Translations under genes and position numbers: made by a program
Assembly (NCBI RefSeq): GCF_001956915.1
Contig: NZ_MLJO01000002.1
Span: 1 to 64,000 of the forward strand
Origin: Intrasporangium flavum
GTDB taxonomy: Bacteria; Actinomycetota; Actinomycetes; Actinomycetales; Dermatophilaceae
Length of the DNA stretch: 64,000 bases
Direction of reading: 5' to 3'
Shown: positions 35,647-46,503 of the stretch, one piece after another
Numbering within the stretch: the stretch's first letter is position 1
How the letters are laid out: every line of letters starts with the position of its first letter
The notes under the pieces: generated by a model
Seen by the model: the letters and a program-made list of their open reading frames with translations, nothing else
What the model was told of the DNA's origin: nothing
Databases searched by the model: none

Positions 35647-37408
35647 ATGACGACGACGACGTCCCCACCGAGCCTCGAACGGCGAGCCCCGACGATCGCC
35701 CCGGCACCGCGCTACCGCGGTCTGCTCGGGCGACCCCGGGAGCTGTGGCTGCACTACGCGGTCATCGCCGGTCTCGCGGTGCTCGTCCTGGCGCCGGTGG
35801 TGCCGACCCTCTACCAGTCGGTGCTGGACCGACCGCTCTACGAGGCGGGTGGGGTGCTGAGCCTGGACAACTACGTCCGGCTCTTCACCGAGGCCGGCTT
35901 CGGACAGGTCGCGCTCAACACGCTGCTGTTCGCGCTCCTCACGACGGTCATGACGCTGGCCATTGCGGTGCCGATGGCGGTCGTCGTCGTGCGCACGAAG
36001 CTGCCGGGCGGCCGCCTGCTGGCGGCCGCCATGCAGTGGCCGTTCTTCATCTCCTCGCTCATCCTCGGCTTCGGCTGGATCACGATGTACGGACCCGCGG
36101 GGTTCGTCAGCGTCAAGGTCCAGCAGTTGCTCGGGTTCCTGCCGTGGAACCTGTACTCGATCCCGGGGATGGCCCTGACCGAGGCCGTCGCCCTGGCCCC
36201 GATCGCCTACACGTTCTGTGCCGGTGCCCTGCGCCAGAGCGACGCCTCGCTCGAGTCGGCCGCCCAGGTCTGCGGTGCCGGACCGCTGCGCATCGTCTTC
36301 CAGGTGATCCTGCCGATGCTGCGCCCGCCGATCGTCTACAGCTCGATCCTGGTGGTGTCGATGTCCGTGGAGACCCTCAGCGTGCCGCTGCTCTACGGCC
36401 AGCCCGGCAACATCCAGGTCTTCTCGACCTTCCTCTACAAGAACGGGCTGCAGTCGATCCGCCCGGACTACGGGGTGCTCGGCGCCGCGTCGGCGATCAT
36501 CCTGCTCGTCACGGTGAGCCTCGTGGCCGTGCAGGCCAAGCTGCTCAAGGACGCCCAGCGCTTCGTGTCCGTACGCGGCAAGGCGACCCGGCCTCGCCTG
36601 CTCGACCTCGGCTGGCTCAAGTGGGTCAGCACGGCAGCCATCGTCGTCTACGTCGTCATGGGCGCGCTCGTGCCCATCATCGGGCTCATCTTCCGGTCCT
36701 TCACCCGGATCTTCACGCCGCTGCAGTCACCGTTCCGATCGGTCACGTTGGCGAACTACGAGCGCATCTTCGGCTACACCGCCTACATCCAGTCCATCCG
36801 CAACAGCATCATCGTCGCGGTCGTCGGCGCGCTGCTCGTCAGCGTCGTCTCCCTGCTGGCCGTCATGGTCGCCCGACGCTCCGACTTCCGGTTCCGCCGG
36901 ACTGTCGAGTACCTGGCCCTGGCACCTCAGGCGATGCCCGGCATCATCGTCGGCATCGGCCTCTTCTGGGCCTTTGCGTACGCCCCCTTCGGCATCGGCA
37001 CCCTGCTGCAGGGCTCGCTGTGGGCCCTCATCATCGGCTTCGGCCTGCGAGCCCTGCCCAGCGGCTTCGGCTCGCTCGCCCCCTCGATCATGCAGATCGG
37101 CCAAGAGCTCGACAACGCGGCACGCGTCTCCGGTGCCGACTGGGTCAAGACCTTCACCACCATCCTCGCCCGCCTGCTCACCCCGGCCTTCGCCGGCGCG
37201 CTCGTACTGACCTTCGTGACGATGCTCAAGGAGTACTCGCCGGCGGTGTTCCTCGGCTCGGCCGACAGCAACATCATCGGCACGACGATGCTCGAGCTCT
37301 GGGTCCAGGGCAACACCGGTTCCGTGGCGGCGCTCGCCACCCTCCAGATCGTCATCACCGCCGCCTTCGTCGCGCTCGCCGGACTCCTCCTGAAAGGACG
37401 CAGCACCG

Positions 37409-37416
<8 letters not shown>
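35647..37416 (+). CDS. Fused ABC permease, FbpB/AfuB type
   Basis: A 589-aa membrane protein in which two permease units are joined in one chain, as in iron-type ABC importers; about 12 helices. Two EAA-type loops can be seen: SLESAAQVCGAGPLRIVFQVILPMLRPP in the first half and ELDNAARVSGADWVKTFTTILARLLTPA in the second. A long loop near residue 290-320 joins the halves. Translation couples to the ATPase gene by an 8-base overlap. It forms the membrane channel for the substrate bound by the preceding lipoprotein. Confidence 0.92.
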
Positions 37417-38539
<1,123 letters not shown>

Positions 38540-38582
38540 CCGTCCCACGTACGAACCACCCGAGACGACAAGGAAACCCAAC

Positions 38583-39674
38583 GTGACCACCCAGACCCAC
38601 AACCGCCGCTACACCCTCGGCGTCCTGCACGGCGACGGCATCGGCCCGGAGATCGTGCCGGCCTCGGTGCTCGTCGCGGACGCCGCCCTCGAAGCCGTCG
38701 GAGCCGCCCCCGTCGAGTGGCGCGAGCTGCCGCTCGGCTTCGCCGCCATCGAGTCGCTCGACGAGGCCACCCCGAAGACCACCCTCACCGCGCTCGCCGA
38801 GACCGACGGCTGGCTGCTCGGCCCGCACGACAGCGCCGCCTACCCCGAGCCGTTCCGCTCCGAGCTCAACCCGAGCGGCACGATCCGCAAGCACTTCGAC
38901 CTGTACGCGAACGTCCGCCCGGCCAAGGCGTTCCAGGGCGCCCGCGCCGTCGTCGAGGGCACCGACCTGGTCATCATGCGCGAGAACACCGAGGGCTTCT
39001 ACGCCGACCGCAGCACCTACCGCGGCACCGGCGAGTTCATGCCCACCCCCGATGTCGCCATCGCACTCGGCATCATCACGCGCCAGGCGTGCGAGCGGAT
39101 CGCGCGTGAGGCGTTCGAGCTGGCCATGCGCCGGCGCAAGCGGGTCACGATCGTGCACAAGGCCAACGTCCTGAAGATGACGACGGGCTTGTTTCGCGAC
39201 GTCTGCCAGGAGGTCGCGCAGGACTACCCGGAGGTCACGGTCGACGACTTCCACATCGACGCCATGACCGTCCACCTCGTCCGTCGCGCGCACGAGTTCG
39301 ACGTGCTCGTCACCGAGAACATGTTCGGCGACATCCTGTCCGACCTCGCCGGCGAGCTCGCCGGCTCGCTCGGCATCGCGCCCTCGCTCAACGCGTCCCA
39401 GGACCGGGCCATGGCCCAGGCGGCCCACGGGTCGGCCCCCGACATCGCCGGTCAGGACCGCGCCAACCCCATCGCCATGATCCTGTCGACGGCGATGCTC
39501 TTCGAGTGGCTCGGCGCCCGGCACGGCGACGAGCAGCTGACGCGGGTGGCCGCCCTCATCGAGCGTGGCGTCGAGGAGACCGTGGCCCAGGGCACGAGCA
39601 CCCCCGACATGGGTGGGTCGGCCGGGTGCCGCGAGTTCGCCGAGGCCGTCGCCGCGACGATCAAGCAGCTGTGA
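38583..39674 (+). CDS. Isopropylmalate/tartrate-dehydrogenase-like decarboxylating enzyme
   Basis: A 363-aa member of the isocitrate/isopropylmalate dehydrogenase family. It keeps the catalytic set: substrate arginines in ANVRPAKAF (Arg112) and IMRENTEGFY (Arg133), Tyr140, Lys193 in VHKANVLKMTTGLF, and metal aspartates Asp226, Asp250 and Asp254 (DDFHIDAM, NMFGDILSDLAGELAGSLGIAPS). The gamma-substituent region lacks the residues of true LeuB and looks more like tartrate or D-malate dehydrogenases. It should oxidise the hydroxyl of a hydroxy acid with NAD and often lose CO2. GTG start at 38583, AAGGAAA upstream. Its gene overlaps the next by 4 bases. Confidence 0.88.
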   Translation: MTTQTHNRRYTLGVLHGDGIGPEIVPASVLVADAALEAVGAAPVEWRELPLGFAAIESLDEATPKTTLTALAETDGWLLGPHDSAAYPEPFRSELNPSGTIRKHFDLYANVRPAKAFQGARAVVEGTDLVIMRENTEGFYADRSTYRGTGEFMPTPDVAIALGIITRQACERIAREAFELAMRRRKRVTIVHKANVLKMTTGLFRDVCQEVAQDYPEVTVDDFHIDAMTVHLVRRAHEFDVLVTENMFGDILSDLAGELAGSLGIAPSLNASQDRAMAQAAHGSAPDIAGQDRANPIAMILSTAMLFEWLGARHGDEQLTRVAALIERGVEETVAQGTSTPDMGGSAGCREFAEAVAATIKQL

Positions 39675-40408
39675 GCACGAGCACGGCGCCGAAGGCGGCC
39701 GTGGCGGTCATCAACGCCACCCCGCTGTCGGTGGAGCCGGCCCGCTCCGGGCTCGGGGCCGCCTTCCCGGAGGCCGACCCGTGGATGCTGCTGGACGACA
39801 GACTGATCCGCGACGCGCAGGCCGCCGGCGAGGTCACGCCTGCCCTGAACCAGCGGATGCTCGACCTCATCGCGTACGCGGTGGCTGCGGGCGCCGACGC
39901 CGTGCTCCTCTCGTGCTCGATGTACGGGGGAGCGGTGGCTGAGGCACGAGCCCGCCACGGCATCCCGGTGCTCGGGTCGGACGAGGCGCTCTTCGAGGAG
40001 GTCGCCACCAGCGGCTTCGCACGCGTGCTCCTGCTCGGCCCGATGCGACAGGCGGTCGCCGACTCCGTGAGCCGGCTGCGCGGGGTCCTCGACGCGTCCC
40101 GCGCCGCCTGCGAGGTGGTCGGGCGCCCCGTCGACGGCGCCGCGGCCGCCGTCGCCGCCGGCGATGCCGACACGTTGCACGAGCTGCTGCTCGCCGCCGC
40201 GCTCCCGTACGTGCGCACCGAGGGGAGCCAACGCACCGACACGGACGGCACCGGCGGCCCGGTGGACGCCGTCGTGCTCGCGAACTTCTCGATCAGCCCC
40301 GCGCGGGCCCGGCTCGCGGACGCACTCGGCGTGCCGGTCCTCAGCCCGACCGAACTGGCCGCCGCGCGCGTGCGCGCCGAGCTCACGGCTCCGGAGGTGC
40401 GGGCGTGA
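39671..40408 (+). CDS. Asp/Glu/hydantoin racemase-like protein with one catalytic cysteine
   Basis: A 245-aa protein with the two-domain aspartate/glutamate racemase fold. The first catalytic cysteine is present (Cys82, GADAVLLSCSMYGGAVAEA). At the position of the second cysteine, usually in VLGCT, it has VLANFSISPA (residues 202-211) with Asn205, Phe206 and Ser207. A two-base racemisation is therefore unlikely as in normal racemases; one-cysteine relatives include arylmalonate decarboxylase, and others are isomerases. In this operon it could isomerise or decarboxylate an oxo/hydroxy-acid intermediate. The GTG start overlaps the previous stop (GTGA). Confidence 0.75.
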   Translation: MSTSTAPKAAVAVINATPLSVEPARSGLGAAFPEADPWMLLDDRLIRDAQAAGEVTPALNQRMLDLIAYAVAAGADAVLLSCSMYGGAVAEARARHGIPVLGSDEALFEEVATSGFARVLLLGPMRQAVADSVSRLRGVLDASRAACEVVGRPVDGAAAAVAAGDADTLHELLLAAALPYVRTEGSQRTDTDGTGGPVDAVVLANFSISPARARLADALGVPVLSPTELAAARVRAELTAPEVRA

Positions 40409-41655
40409 GCCGCGGGCCCTGGCTCGGCTGCGTGGCCGACGACTACACGGGAGCGACAGACGTGGCGGCAGGTCTGCGCCGCAGCGGAATCCGCACCCGC
40501 CTCGTGTTCGGGGTCCCGTCGACGGCCCTCGACATCAGCGACACCGATGCCGTGGTCGTGGCGCTGAAGACGCGCACCGCACCGGTCGCGGACGCCGTGG
40601 CACAGTCCAGGGCCGCGACCCGGTGGCTGCTTGGTCGCGGAGTGGAGCAGCTCTACGTCAAGTACTGCTCGACCTTCGACTCCACACCGACGGGAAACAT
40701 CGGGCCGGTGCTCGACGCCGTGCTCGACGACGCCGGGCAGCGGCTGACCGTGCTGTGCCCTGCATCGCCCGAGCACGGCCGGACCGTCTTCCACGGCCAC
40801 CTGTTCGTCGCCGACCACCTGCTCTCTGAGTCGTCCATGGCCACCCACCCGTTGACGCCGATGACCGACGCCGACCTGCGCCGGGTGCTCGCGCCGCAGA
40901 CGCCGCACGCGATCGGTCTGCTCGACCACGCCGTCCTGGCCGCCGGCACCGCTGCGGCGAGGGAACGGCTGGAGCGCCTCGCCTCCGAGGGCATCCGACA
41001 CGTCGTCGCCGATGCGGTGGACGAGGCCGACCTCGCCGTGCTGGCAGCGGCCTGTGCTGGTCTGCGGGTCGTCAGCGGCGGGGCCGGCCTCGCCCGCGCG
41101 ATGGCATCCGGGCGACCCGTGGCCGGGACGGCCCCGCTCACCCTCCCGGACGGTCCCGCTGTCGTCGTGGCGGGCTCCTGCTCGAACGCGACGCTCGAGC
41201 AGGTCGAGCAGGCGCGCGCGGCCATGCCCTCCTTCAAGATCACCCCCCTGCTCAGCGACGACCCCGAGGAGATCTGGTCGATGACCCAGACCTGGCTCGA
41301 CGAGCACCTGGACTCCCGGACCGGGAAGCCCGTCCTCGTCTACTCGTCCGCGACCGCCGCCGAGCGTGCGACGTCCGGCCACGTCTTCGACATCCGCACC
41401 CCGGACGTGCTCGAGACCCTGCTCGCCCGCACTGCTCGGCACGCTGTGGACCGCGGTGCCCGGCGCGTAGTCGTCGCGGGTGGTGAGACCTCAGGGGCTG
41501 TAGTCCAGGCGCTCGGGGTCGGCAGCGTCGACATCGGGCAGGAGGCCGACACCGGCGTGCCCTGGTGCCTCACCCCAGGCCCCGACCCGGTGGCGCTGCT
41601 GCTCAAGTCGGGCAACTTCGGTCGGCCCGACCTGCTGGTCCGGGCGGTGGCATGA
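40405..41655 (+). CDS. otnK: 3-oxo-tetronate kinase-like (DUF1537/OtnK family)
   Basis: A 416-aa acid-sugar kinase of the DUF1537 family, which phosphorylates the 4-hydroxyl of four-carbon sugar acids. It shows the N-terminal GCVADDYTGATDVAAGL, the substrate block VKYCSTFDSTPTGNIGPVLDA, PASPEHGRTVFHGHLFV and HPLTPMTDADL, and the C-terminal nucleotide block VVVAGGETSGAVVQAL followed by LLKSGNFGRPDLL. These are the hallmarks of the OtnK (3-oxo-tetronate) branch rather than the DtnK branch. The product would be the 4-phosphate used by the OtnC-like enzyme that follows. GTG start at 40405 overlaps the upstream stop. Confidence 0.87.
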   Translation: MSRGPWLGCVADDYTGATDVAAGLRRSGIRTRLVFGVPSTALDISDTDAVVVALKTRTAPVADAVAQSRAATRWLLGRGVEQLYVKYCSTFDSTPTGNIGPVLDAVLDDAGQRLTVLCPASPEHGRTVFHGHLFVADHLLSESSMATHPLTPMTDADLRRVLAPQTPHAIGLLDHAVLAAGTAAARERLERLASEGIRHVVADAVDEADLAVLAAACAGLRVVSGGAGLARAMASGRPVAGTAPLTLPDGPAVVVAGSCSNATLEQVEQARAAMPSFKITPLLSDDPEEIWSMTQTWLDEHLDSRTGKPVLVYSSATAAERATSGHVFDIRTPDVLETLLARTARHAVDRGARRVVVAGGETSGAVVQALGVGSVDIGQEADTGVPWCLTPGPDPVALLLKSGNFGRPDLLVRAVA

Positions 41656-42317
41656 GCACCCTGACGGCGCCCGAGAGCCTCTTCGACGCGGCGACGCGGC
41701 GCGACGTCGTCGACCTCGGCCGGTCCTTCTTCGAGCGCCGCCTCACCTTCGGTCGCACGGGAAACCTCAGCGTCCGCGTCGGGGACCATGCCTTGCTCAC
41801 CCCGACCGGGGGCTCCCTCGGGGCGCTCGACCCGACGCAGTTGTCCGTCATCGACGCCCGCACCGGGAGCCACCTCGCCGGCCCGAAGCCGTCGAAGGAG
41901 GCGTTCCTGCACGCCGCGGTGTACCGGGCCCGGCCGAACGCCGGCGCCGTCGTACACACCCACAGCACCCACTCGGTGGCCGTGTCGGTGCTGCGCGACG
42001 TCGACCCGGCCGACGTGCTGCCCCCGCTCACGGCGTACTACGTCATGCGCGTCGGGCGGCTGCCGCTGCTGCCGTACCACGCGCCCGGTGACGACGCCCT
42101 GGGCCCGGCCGCCGAGGAGGCCGCCCGAACCCACCACGCCCTGCTCCTGTCCAACCACGGCCCGGTCGTCGCAGGCGCCGACCTCGCCTCGGCGGCCGAC
42201 GCCCTCGAGGAGCTCGAGGAGACGGCCCGCCTGCACCTGCTCCTCGAAGGGCGCGCCACCCGGCCGCTCACACCGGAGCAGTCCGACGACCTGCACCGCC
42301 GATTCACCTCAGCCTGA
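41652..42317 (+). CDS. otnC: 3-oxo-tetronate 4-phosphate decarboxylase-like class II aldolase (OtnC)
   Basis: A 221-aa class II aldolase/adducin-family protein. Zinc ligands are seen as His102 and His104 in AVVHTHSTHSVAVS and His166 in LLSNHGPVVAG, with the catalytic acid in KPSKEAFLH (Glu83). The blocks GRTGNLSVR, LLTPTGGSLGALDPTQLS and PPLTAYYVMRVG match the OtnC/YgbL group, which decarboxylates 3-oxo-tetronate 4-phosphate to dihydroxyacetone phosphate. L-ribulose-phosphate epimerase or fuculose aldolase activity is less likely given the kinase next to it. The ATG overlaps the kinase stop (ATGA). Confidence 0.87.
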   Translation: MSTLTAPESLFDAATRRDVVDLGRSFFERRLTFGRTGNLSVRVGDHALLTPTGGSLGALDPTQLSVIDARTGSHLAGPKPSKEAFLHAAVYRARPNAGAVVHTHSTHSVAVSVLRDVDPADVLPPLTAYYVMRVGRLPLLPYHAPGDDALGPAAEEAARTHHALLLSNHGPVVAGADLASAADALEELEETARLHLLLEGRATRPLTPEQSDDLHRRFTSA

Positions 42318-42329
42318 AAGAGACCGCCC

Positions 42330-43397
42330 GTGACCGTCGCCGCACCCAGTACGAAAACCGTGCCCTTCGACACCCTCAGCGCCCACTGCGCCGCGATCCT
42401 GACCAGCCTCCAGGTGGCCCCCGGCGACGCCGCGCTCGTCGCCGACAGCCTCGTCACGGCCGACGCCTGGGGCCACCCGTCCCACGGCGTGCTGCGGCTG
42501 GGCTGGTACGCGGCCCGCCTGCGCTCCGGGGTCATCGACGCGTCGAGCCCCACCGAGGTGGTCGTGGACGGCGGCGCGGTCTGCGTCCTCGACGGGCACG
42601 ACGGCGTCGGCCAGGTCGTGACCAAGCGAGCGAGCGACCTCGCTGTCGAGCGGGCCCGGAAGCACGGCGTCGGCGTCGTCGCCGTGCGCAACAGCAACCA
42701 CTTCGGCACCGCCGCCTACTTCACCCGCGGGATCGCCGAAGCCGGCTGCGCCGCAATCCTCACCACGAACGGCAGCCCGGCGATGGCGCCGTGGGGCGGC
42801 CGTGAGAAGACCGTGGGCGCCAACCCCTGGTCACTCGCCGTCCCCGGCGGCACGCACGGGCCCGTCGTGCTCGACATCGCCAACACCATCGTCGCCCGCG
42901 GCAAGGTCTACGCCGCGCTCGAGCGCGGCCAGCAGATCCCCGAGGACTGGGCCATCACGGCGGAGGGTGCCCGCACCACCGACCCCCGTGAGGCCATCGC
43001 CGGGCTGATCCTGCCGATGGCCGGGCACAAGGGATACGCCATCTCGCTGATGATGGACGTCTTCTCCGGCGTGCTCACCGGCAGCTCGTTCGCCACCGAC
43101 ATCGCCGGCCCCTACGTGCCGGACGGTCGCAGCGGGTGCGGCCACCTCGTCATCGCCCTCGACATCGAGGCGCTTCGTCCGCGCGCGGAGTTCGACGGCG
43201 ACCTGGCATCCCTGCTCGCGACGACGACCGGTGTCCCGCTCGCCGAGGGACATGACCGCATCTACTACCCGGGCCAGCTCGAGGACCTCAGACTGGCGCA
43301 GGCGCTCACCGACGGGGTGTCCTTGCCCGACAAGACCTTCGAAGAGCTCGGCGTCCTCGCCGCGGCGTGTGGCGTCGAGACGATCGGTGGGCGCTGA
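42330..43397 (+). CDS. Malate/L-lactate dehydrogenase-like (Ldh2 family) oxidoreductase
   Basis: A 355-aa NAD(P)-dependent enzyme of the Ldh2/YlbC/YiaK family, which interconverts 2-hydroxy and 2-oxo acids. Typical blocks are DAWGHPSHGVLRLGWYAARLRSG, the active-site VAVRNSNHFGTAAYFTRG with its conserved His, TTNGSPAMAPWGGREKTVGANPWSLAVP, and MAGHKGYAISLMMDVFSGVL. Family members act on malate, lactate, ureidoglycolate, diketogulonate or delta-piperideine carboxylate. Here it may make a 2-oxo acid for the kinase branch, taking the role of the missing LtnD/DenD. GTG start at 42330. Confidence 0.88.
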   Translation: MTVAAPSTKTVPFDTLSAHCAAILTSLQVAPGDAALVADSLVTADAWGHPSHGVLRLGWYAARLRSGVIDASSPTEVVVDGGAVCVLDGHDGVGQVVTKRASDLAVERARKHGVGVVAVRNSNHFGTAAYFTRGIAEAGCAAILTTNGSPAMAPWGGREKTVGANPWSLAVPGGTHGPVVLDIANTIVARGKVYAALERGQQIPEDWAITAEGARTTDPREAIAGLILPMAGHKGYAISLMMDVFSGVLTGSSFATDIAGPYVPDGRSGCGHLVIALDIEALRPRAEFDGDLASLLATTTGVPLAEGHDRIYYPGQLEDLRLAQALTDGVSLPDKTFEELGVLAAACGVETIGGR

Positions 43398-43398
43398 C

Positions 43399-43731
43399 AT
43401 GCTCACGGTGATGGTGGACCTTCTCGTGCTGCCCGAGCGGCTCGACGACTTCCTCGACGCGATCACGCGCAACGCAGCGGCCAGCGTCCGCGACGAGCCG
43501 GGGTGCCTGCGCTTCGACGTGCACCGCAGCCTCGAGGACCCGTGCCGGTTCCTGCTGCACGAGGTGTACCGCGACCGCCCCGCGTTCGAGCGTGACCACC
43601 GGGCGGCGCCGCACTACGCCGAGTGGCTCGAGGCCGCACAACGCTGCCTCGCCAGAGCACGGCAGACCACGCTCTTCGAGACAGTCGCCCTGACCGGAGG
43701 CGACGCTGCGCCGGAGAGGAGCCCGGCGTGA
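43399..43731 (+). CDS. ABM-domain (antibiotic biosynthesis monooxygenase-like) small protein
   Basis: A 110-aa alpha/beta-barrel-forming protein of the ABM family. The sequence LTVMVDLLVLPERLDDFLDAI, then EPGCLRFDVHRSLEDPCRFLLHEVYRDRPAFERDHRAAPHYAEW, is the usual order of strands and the conserved His/Tyr region. Family members include quinol monooxygenases, the autoinducer-handling LsrG isomerase and many of unknown role. An isomerase role like LsrG is worth noting because this operon lacks the expected OtnI isomerase. ATG at 43399 follows the dehydrogenase stop by one base; the stop overlaps the aconitase start (GTGA). Confidence 0.82.
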   Translation: MLTVMVDLLVLPERLDDFLDAITRNAAASVRDEPGCLRFDVHRSLEDPCRFLLHEVYRDRPAFERDHRAAPHYAEWLEAAQRCLARARQTTLFETVALTGGDAAPERSPA

Positions 43732-46391
43732 CGACGACAACGGGCCACCTGGTCGGCACCGCCCACAGCACCGGCTCGGTGCGCGAGCTGCGCGTCGGCG
43801 GGCGCACGCTGCGCTTCCACGACGTCACGACGGTGGCACCGGCGTCGATGCCGGTGAGTCGCCGCCTGCTCCTCGAGAACGTCCTGCGCTTCCACGACGG
43901 CTCCGCTTCCGGCGACGCCCAGGTGCGAGCCGTCGTCGAGGGCTCGTGCGCCACGCCCGTCGATCTTTACGCCTCGCGCGTGTTCCTCCACGACACCAAC
44001 GGCGTCCCGACGCTCGTCGACCTCGCCGCGATGCGCGATGCCATGGCCGCGCTTGGCGAGGACCCCGCCCGCGTCAACCCGGTCATCGCCTCCGAGCTCG
44101 TCGTGGACCACTCGGTCATCGCCGACGTCTTCGGCACGGCGGAGGCGCGCGAGCGCAACGTCGAGCTCGAGTACGCCCGCAACCGCGAGCGGTACGAGTT
44201 CCTCCGGTGGGGCCAGGCCGCCTTCGACGGCTTCGAGGTCGTGCCGCCCGGCACCGGGATCATGCACCAGGTCAACGTCGAGCACCTGGCCCGCGTGGTC
44301 ATGACCGAGGACGGCTGGGTCTTCCCGGACGTCTGCCTCGGCACCGACTCGCACACGACGATGGTCAACGGTCTCGGCGTCCTGGGCTGGGGCATCGGCG
44401 GCATCGAGGCCGAGGCCGCGATGCTCGGCCAGTCCATGTCGATCCAGGTGCCGCCGGTCGTCGGCGTCCACCTCGACGGCACGCTGCCGGCAGGCGCGAC
44501 GGCGACCGACCTCGTGCTGACCATCACCAACGTGCTGCGGCGGCACGGCGTCATCGGGGCGTTCGTCGAGTTCACCGGGCCGGGCGTGGGCAGCCTGCCG
44601 CTCGCCGACCGCGTCACCATCTCGAACATGAGCCCCGAGTTCGGCTCGACGTGCGCGCTGTTCCCCATCGACGAGGAGACGCTGCGCTACCTGCGGATGA
44701 CCGGCCGCGACGACGCGCACGTCGCTCTCGTCGAGGCCTACGCGCGGGCCCAGGGCCTCTGGCACGACACCGAGCGCACGCTCGAGTTCGACGCCACGGT
44801 GCGGCTCGACCTCTCGACCGTCGTGCCCTCCCTGGCCGGACCGTCGCGGCCCGAGGACCAAGTGCCCCTCGACGAGTCGAAGCGACGCTTCCGCGCTTCG
44901 TTGGCTGCGCTGTCCGGCCGGCCATTGGGCGAGTCTGCCTCTGCTGCAGTGCAGCTCGACGGTGTGGCGCACGAGGTCAGGGACGGTGCCGTCGCCATCG
45001 CCGCCATCACGTCGTGCACCAACACCTCGAACCCCGACGTCATGGTCGCCGCGGCGCTGCTCGCTCGTAACGCCGTGCGTGCCGGTTTGCGCACCAGGCC
45101 GTGGGTCAAGACCACTCTGAGCCCCGGCTCACGCGTTGTCATGGACTACTACGCCCGGGCCGGCCTCGTCGACGACCTCGAGACCCTGGGGTTCCACCTG
45201 ACGGGCTACGGGTGCATGACGTGCATCGGCGCGTCGGGCCCGCTCGTCGACGAGGTGTCCCGGGCCGTGCGCGCGGGCGTCACCGTCGCGTCCGTGCTGT
45301 CCGGCAACCGCAACTTCGAAGGTCGCATCCAGCCCGAGGTCGCGATGAACTACCTCGCCTCGCCGCCCCTCGTGGTCGCGTACGCCCTCGCCGGCACGAT
45401 GGACGTCGACCTCGCCACCGAGCCGCTCGGCCACGACCCCGATGGTGCGCCCGTCATGCTCGCCGACCTTTGGCCCGGGGCCGACGAGGTCCGCGAGGTC
45501 ATCGCCGGCTCCCTGTCCGCGGACCTGTTCACCGCCGCGTACGCTGACGTCTTCAGCGGCGATGGTCGGTGGCAGGACGTCGCGGTCGCGCCCAGCGAGC
45601 TCTTCCCGTGGGACGACGCCTCGACCTACGTCCGCCGCCCGCCGTACCTCGACGGCATGACCCGCGACCCCCAGCCCGTGCGCGACATCACCGGCGCGCG
45701 CGTCCTGGTCAAGCTCGGCGACCTCGTCACGACCGACCACATCTCACCGGCTGGTGCCATCACCTCCGGCACCCCGGCGTCCGAGCACCTCGCCGACCGC
45801 GGGGTCACCGGCCGCGACCGCAACACCTACGCGTCGCGTCGGGGCAACCACGAGGTGATGATGCGCGGCGCGTTCGCCAACGTCCGGTTGCGCAACGGCG
45901 TCGCGCCGGGAACACGGGGCAGCCGCACTCGCGACTTCGCCCGAGACGGCGAGGTCACGACCGTGTACGACGCGGCCGCGTCCTACCGCGCGAGCGGCAT
46001 CCCGACGGTCGTCGTCGCCGGCCGCGACTACGGCGGTGGCTCCTCCCGCGACTGGGCCGCCAAGGGACCCGCCCTGCTCGGGGTCCGAGCCGTCATCGCG
46101 CAGTCCTTCGAAAGGATCCACCGCTCCAACCTCGTCGCCATGGGCGTCATCCCCCTCGAGCTGCTCGATGCAGACCCCGACGACCTCGCGCCGACGGGGG
46201 AGGAGGTCATCGACATCACCGGCCTCGACGCGCTGGACACCGGGTCGGTCCCCGCCGCGGTCACCGTGCGAAACGGCGAGCGGACGTTCACCGCGCGTGT
46301 GCGCCTCGACACCCCACGCGAGGCCGACTACATCCGCCACGGCGGCGTCATGCCCTATGTCGTCCGCCAGATGCTCGGAAGGGATGCGTAG
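43728..46391 (+). CDS. Aconitase-family hydratase (AcnA type)
   Basis: An 887-aa Fe-S hydratase of the AcnA group. The 4Fe-4S ligands are Cys430 (AAITSCTNTSNPDV), Cys496 and Cys499 (GYGCMTCIGASGPL). The usual IGNSGPL is changed to IGASGPL. The swivel domain carries GRDYGGGSSRDWAAKGPALLG and SFERIHRSNLVAMGVIPLELL. Full-length AcnA normally interconverts citrate and isocitrate; as the last gene of a catabolic operon it may hydrate or dehydrate a related tricarboxylate or methyl-branched diacid. The GTG start overlaps the ABM gene stop. A second housekeeping aconitase probably exists elsewhere in the genome. Confidence 0.9.
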   Translation: MTTTTGHLVGTAHSTGSVRELRVGGRTLRFHDVTTVAPASMPVSRRLLLENVLRFHDGSASGDAQVRAVVEGSCATPVDLYASRVFLHDTNGVPTLVDLAAMRDAMAALGEDPARVNPVIASELVVDHSVIADVFGTAEARERNVELEYARNRERYEFLRWGQAAFDGFEVVPPGTGIMHQVNVEHLARVVMTEDGWVFPDVCLGTDSHTTMVNGLGVLGWGIGGIEAEAAMLGQSMSIQVPPVVGVHLDGTLPAGATATDLVLTITNVLRRHGVIGAFVEFTGPGVGSLPLADRVTISNMSPEFGSTCALFPIDEETLRYLRMTGRDDAHVALVEAYARAQGLWHDTERTLEFDATVRLDLSTVVPSLAGPSRPEDQVPLDESKRRFRASLAALSGRPLGESASAAVQLDGVAHEVRDGAVAIAAITSCTNTSNPDVMVAAALLARNAVRAGLRTRPWVKTTLSPGSRVVMDYYARAGLVDDLETLGFHLTGYGCMTCIGASGPLVDEVSRAVRAGVTVASVLSGNRNFEGRIQPEVAMNYLASPPLVVAYALAGTMDVDLATEPLGHDPDGAPVMLADLWPGADEVREVIAGSLSADLFTAAYADVFSGDGRWQDVAVAPSELFPWDDASTYVRRPPYLDGMTRDPQPVRDITGARVLVKLGDLVTTDHISPAGAITSGTPASEHLADRGVTGRDRNTYASRRGNHEVMMRGAFANVRLRNGVAPGTRGSRTRDFARDGEVTTVYDAAASYRASGIPTVVVAGRDYGGGSSRDWAAKGPALLGVRAVIAQSFERIHRSNLVAMGVIPLELLDADPDDLAPTGEEVIDITGLDALDTGSVPAAVTVRNGERTFTARVRLDTPREADYIRHGGVMPYVVRQMLGRDA

Positions 46392-46503
46392 CCGCGAAGT
46401 AAGCAGAGCCACCCAGACGGAGACGACGGACGCCCGGCCGCATCGGCGGATGAGCCGGAGTGCGTAGCCGCCCTCAACGCGAGCTCGAAGGCATGTGTGC
46501 GGA

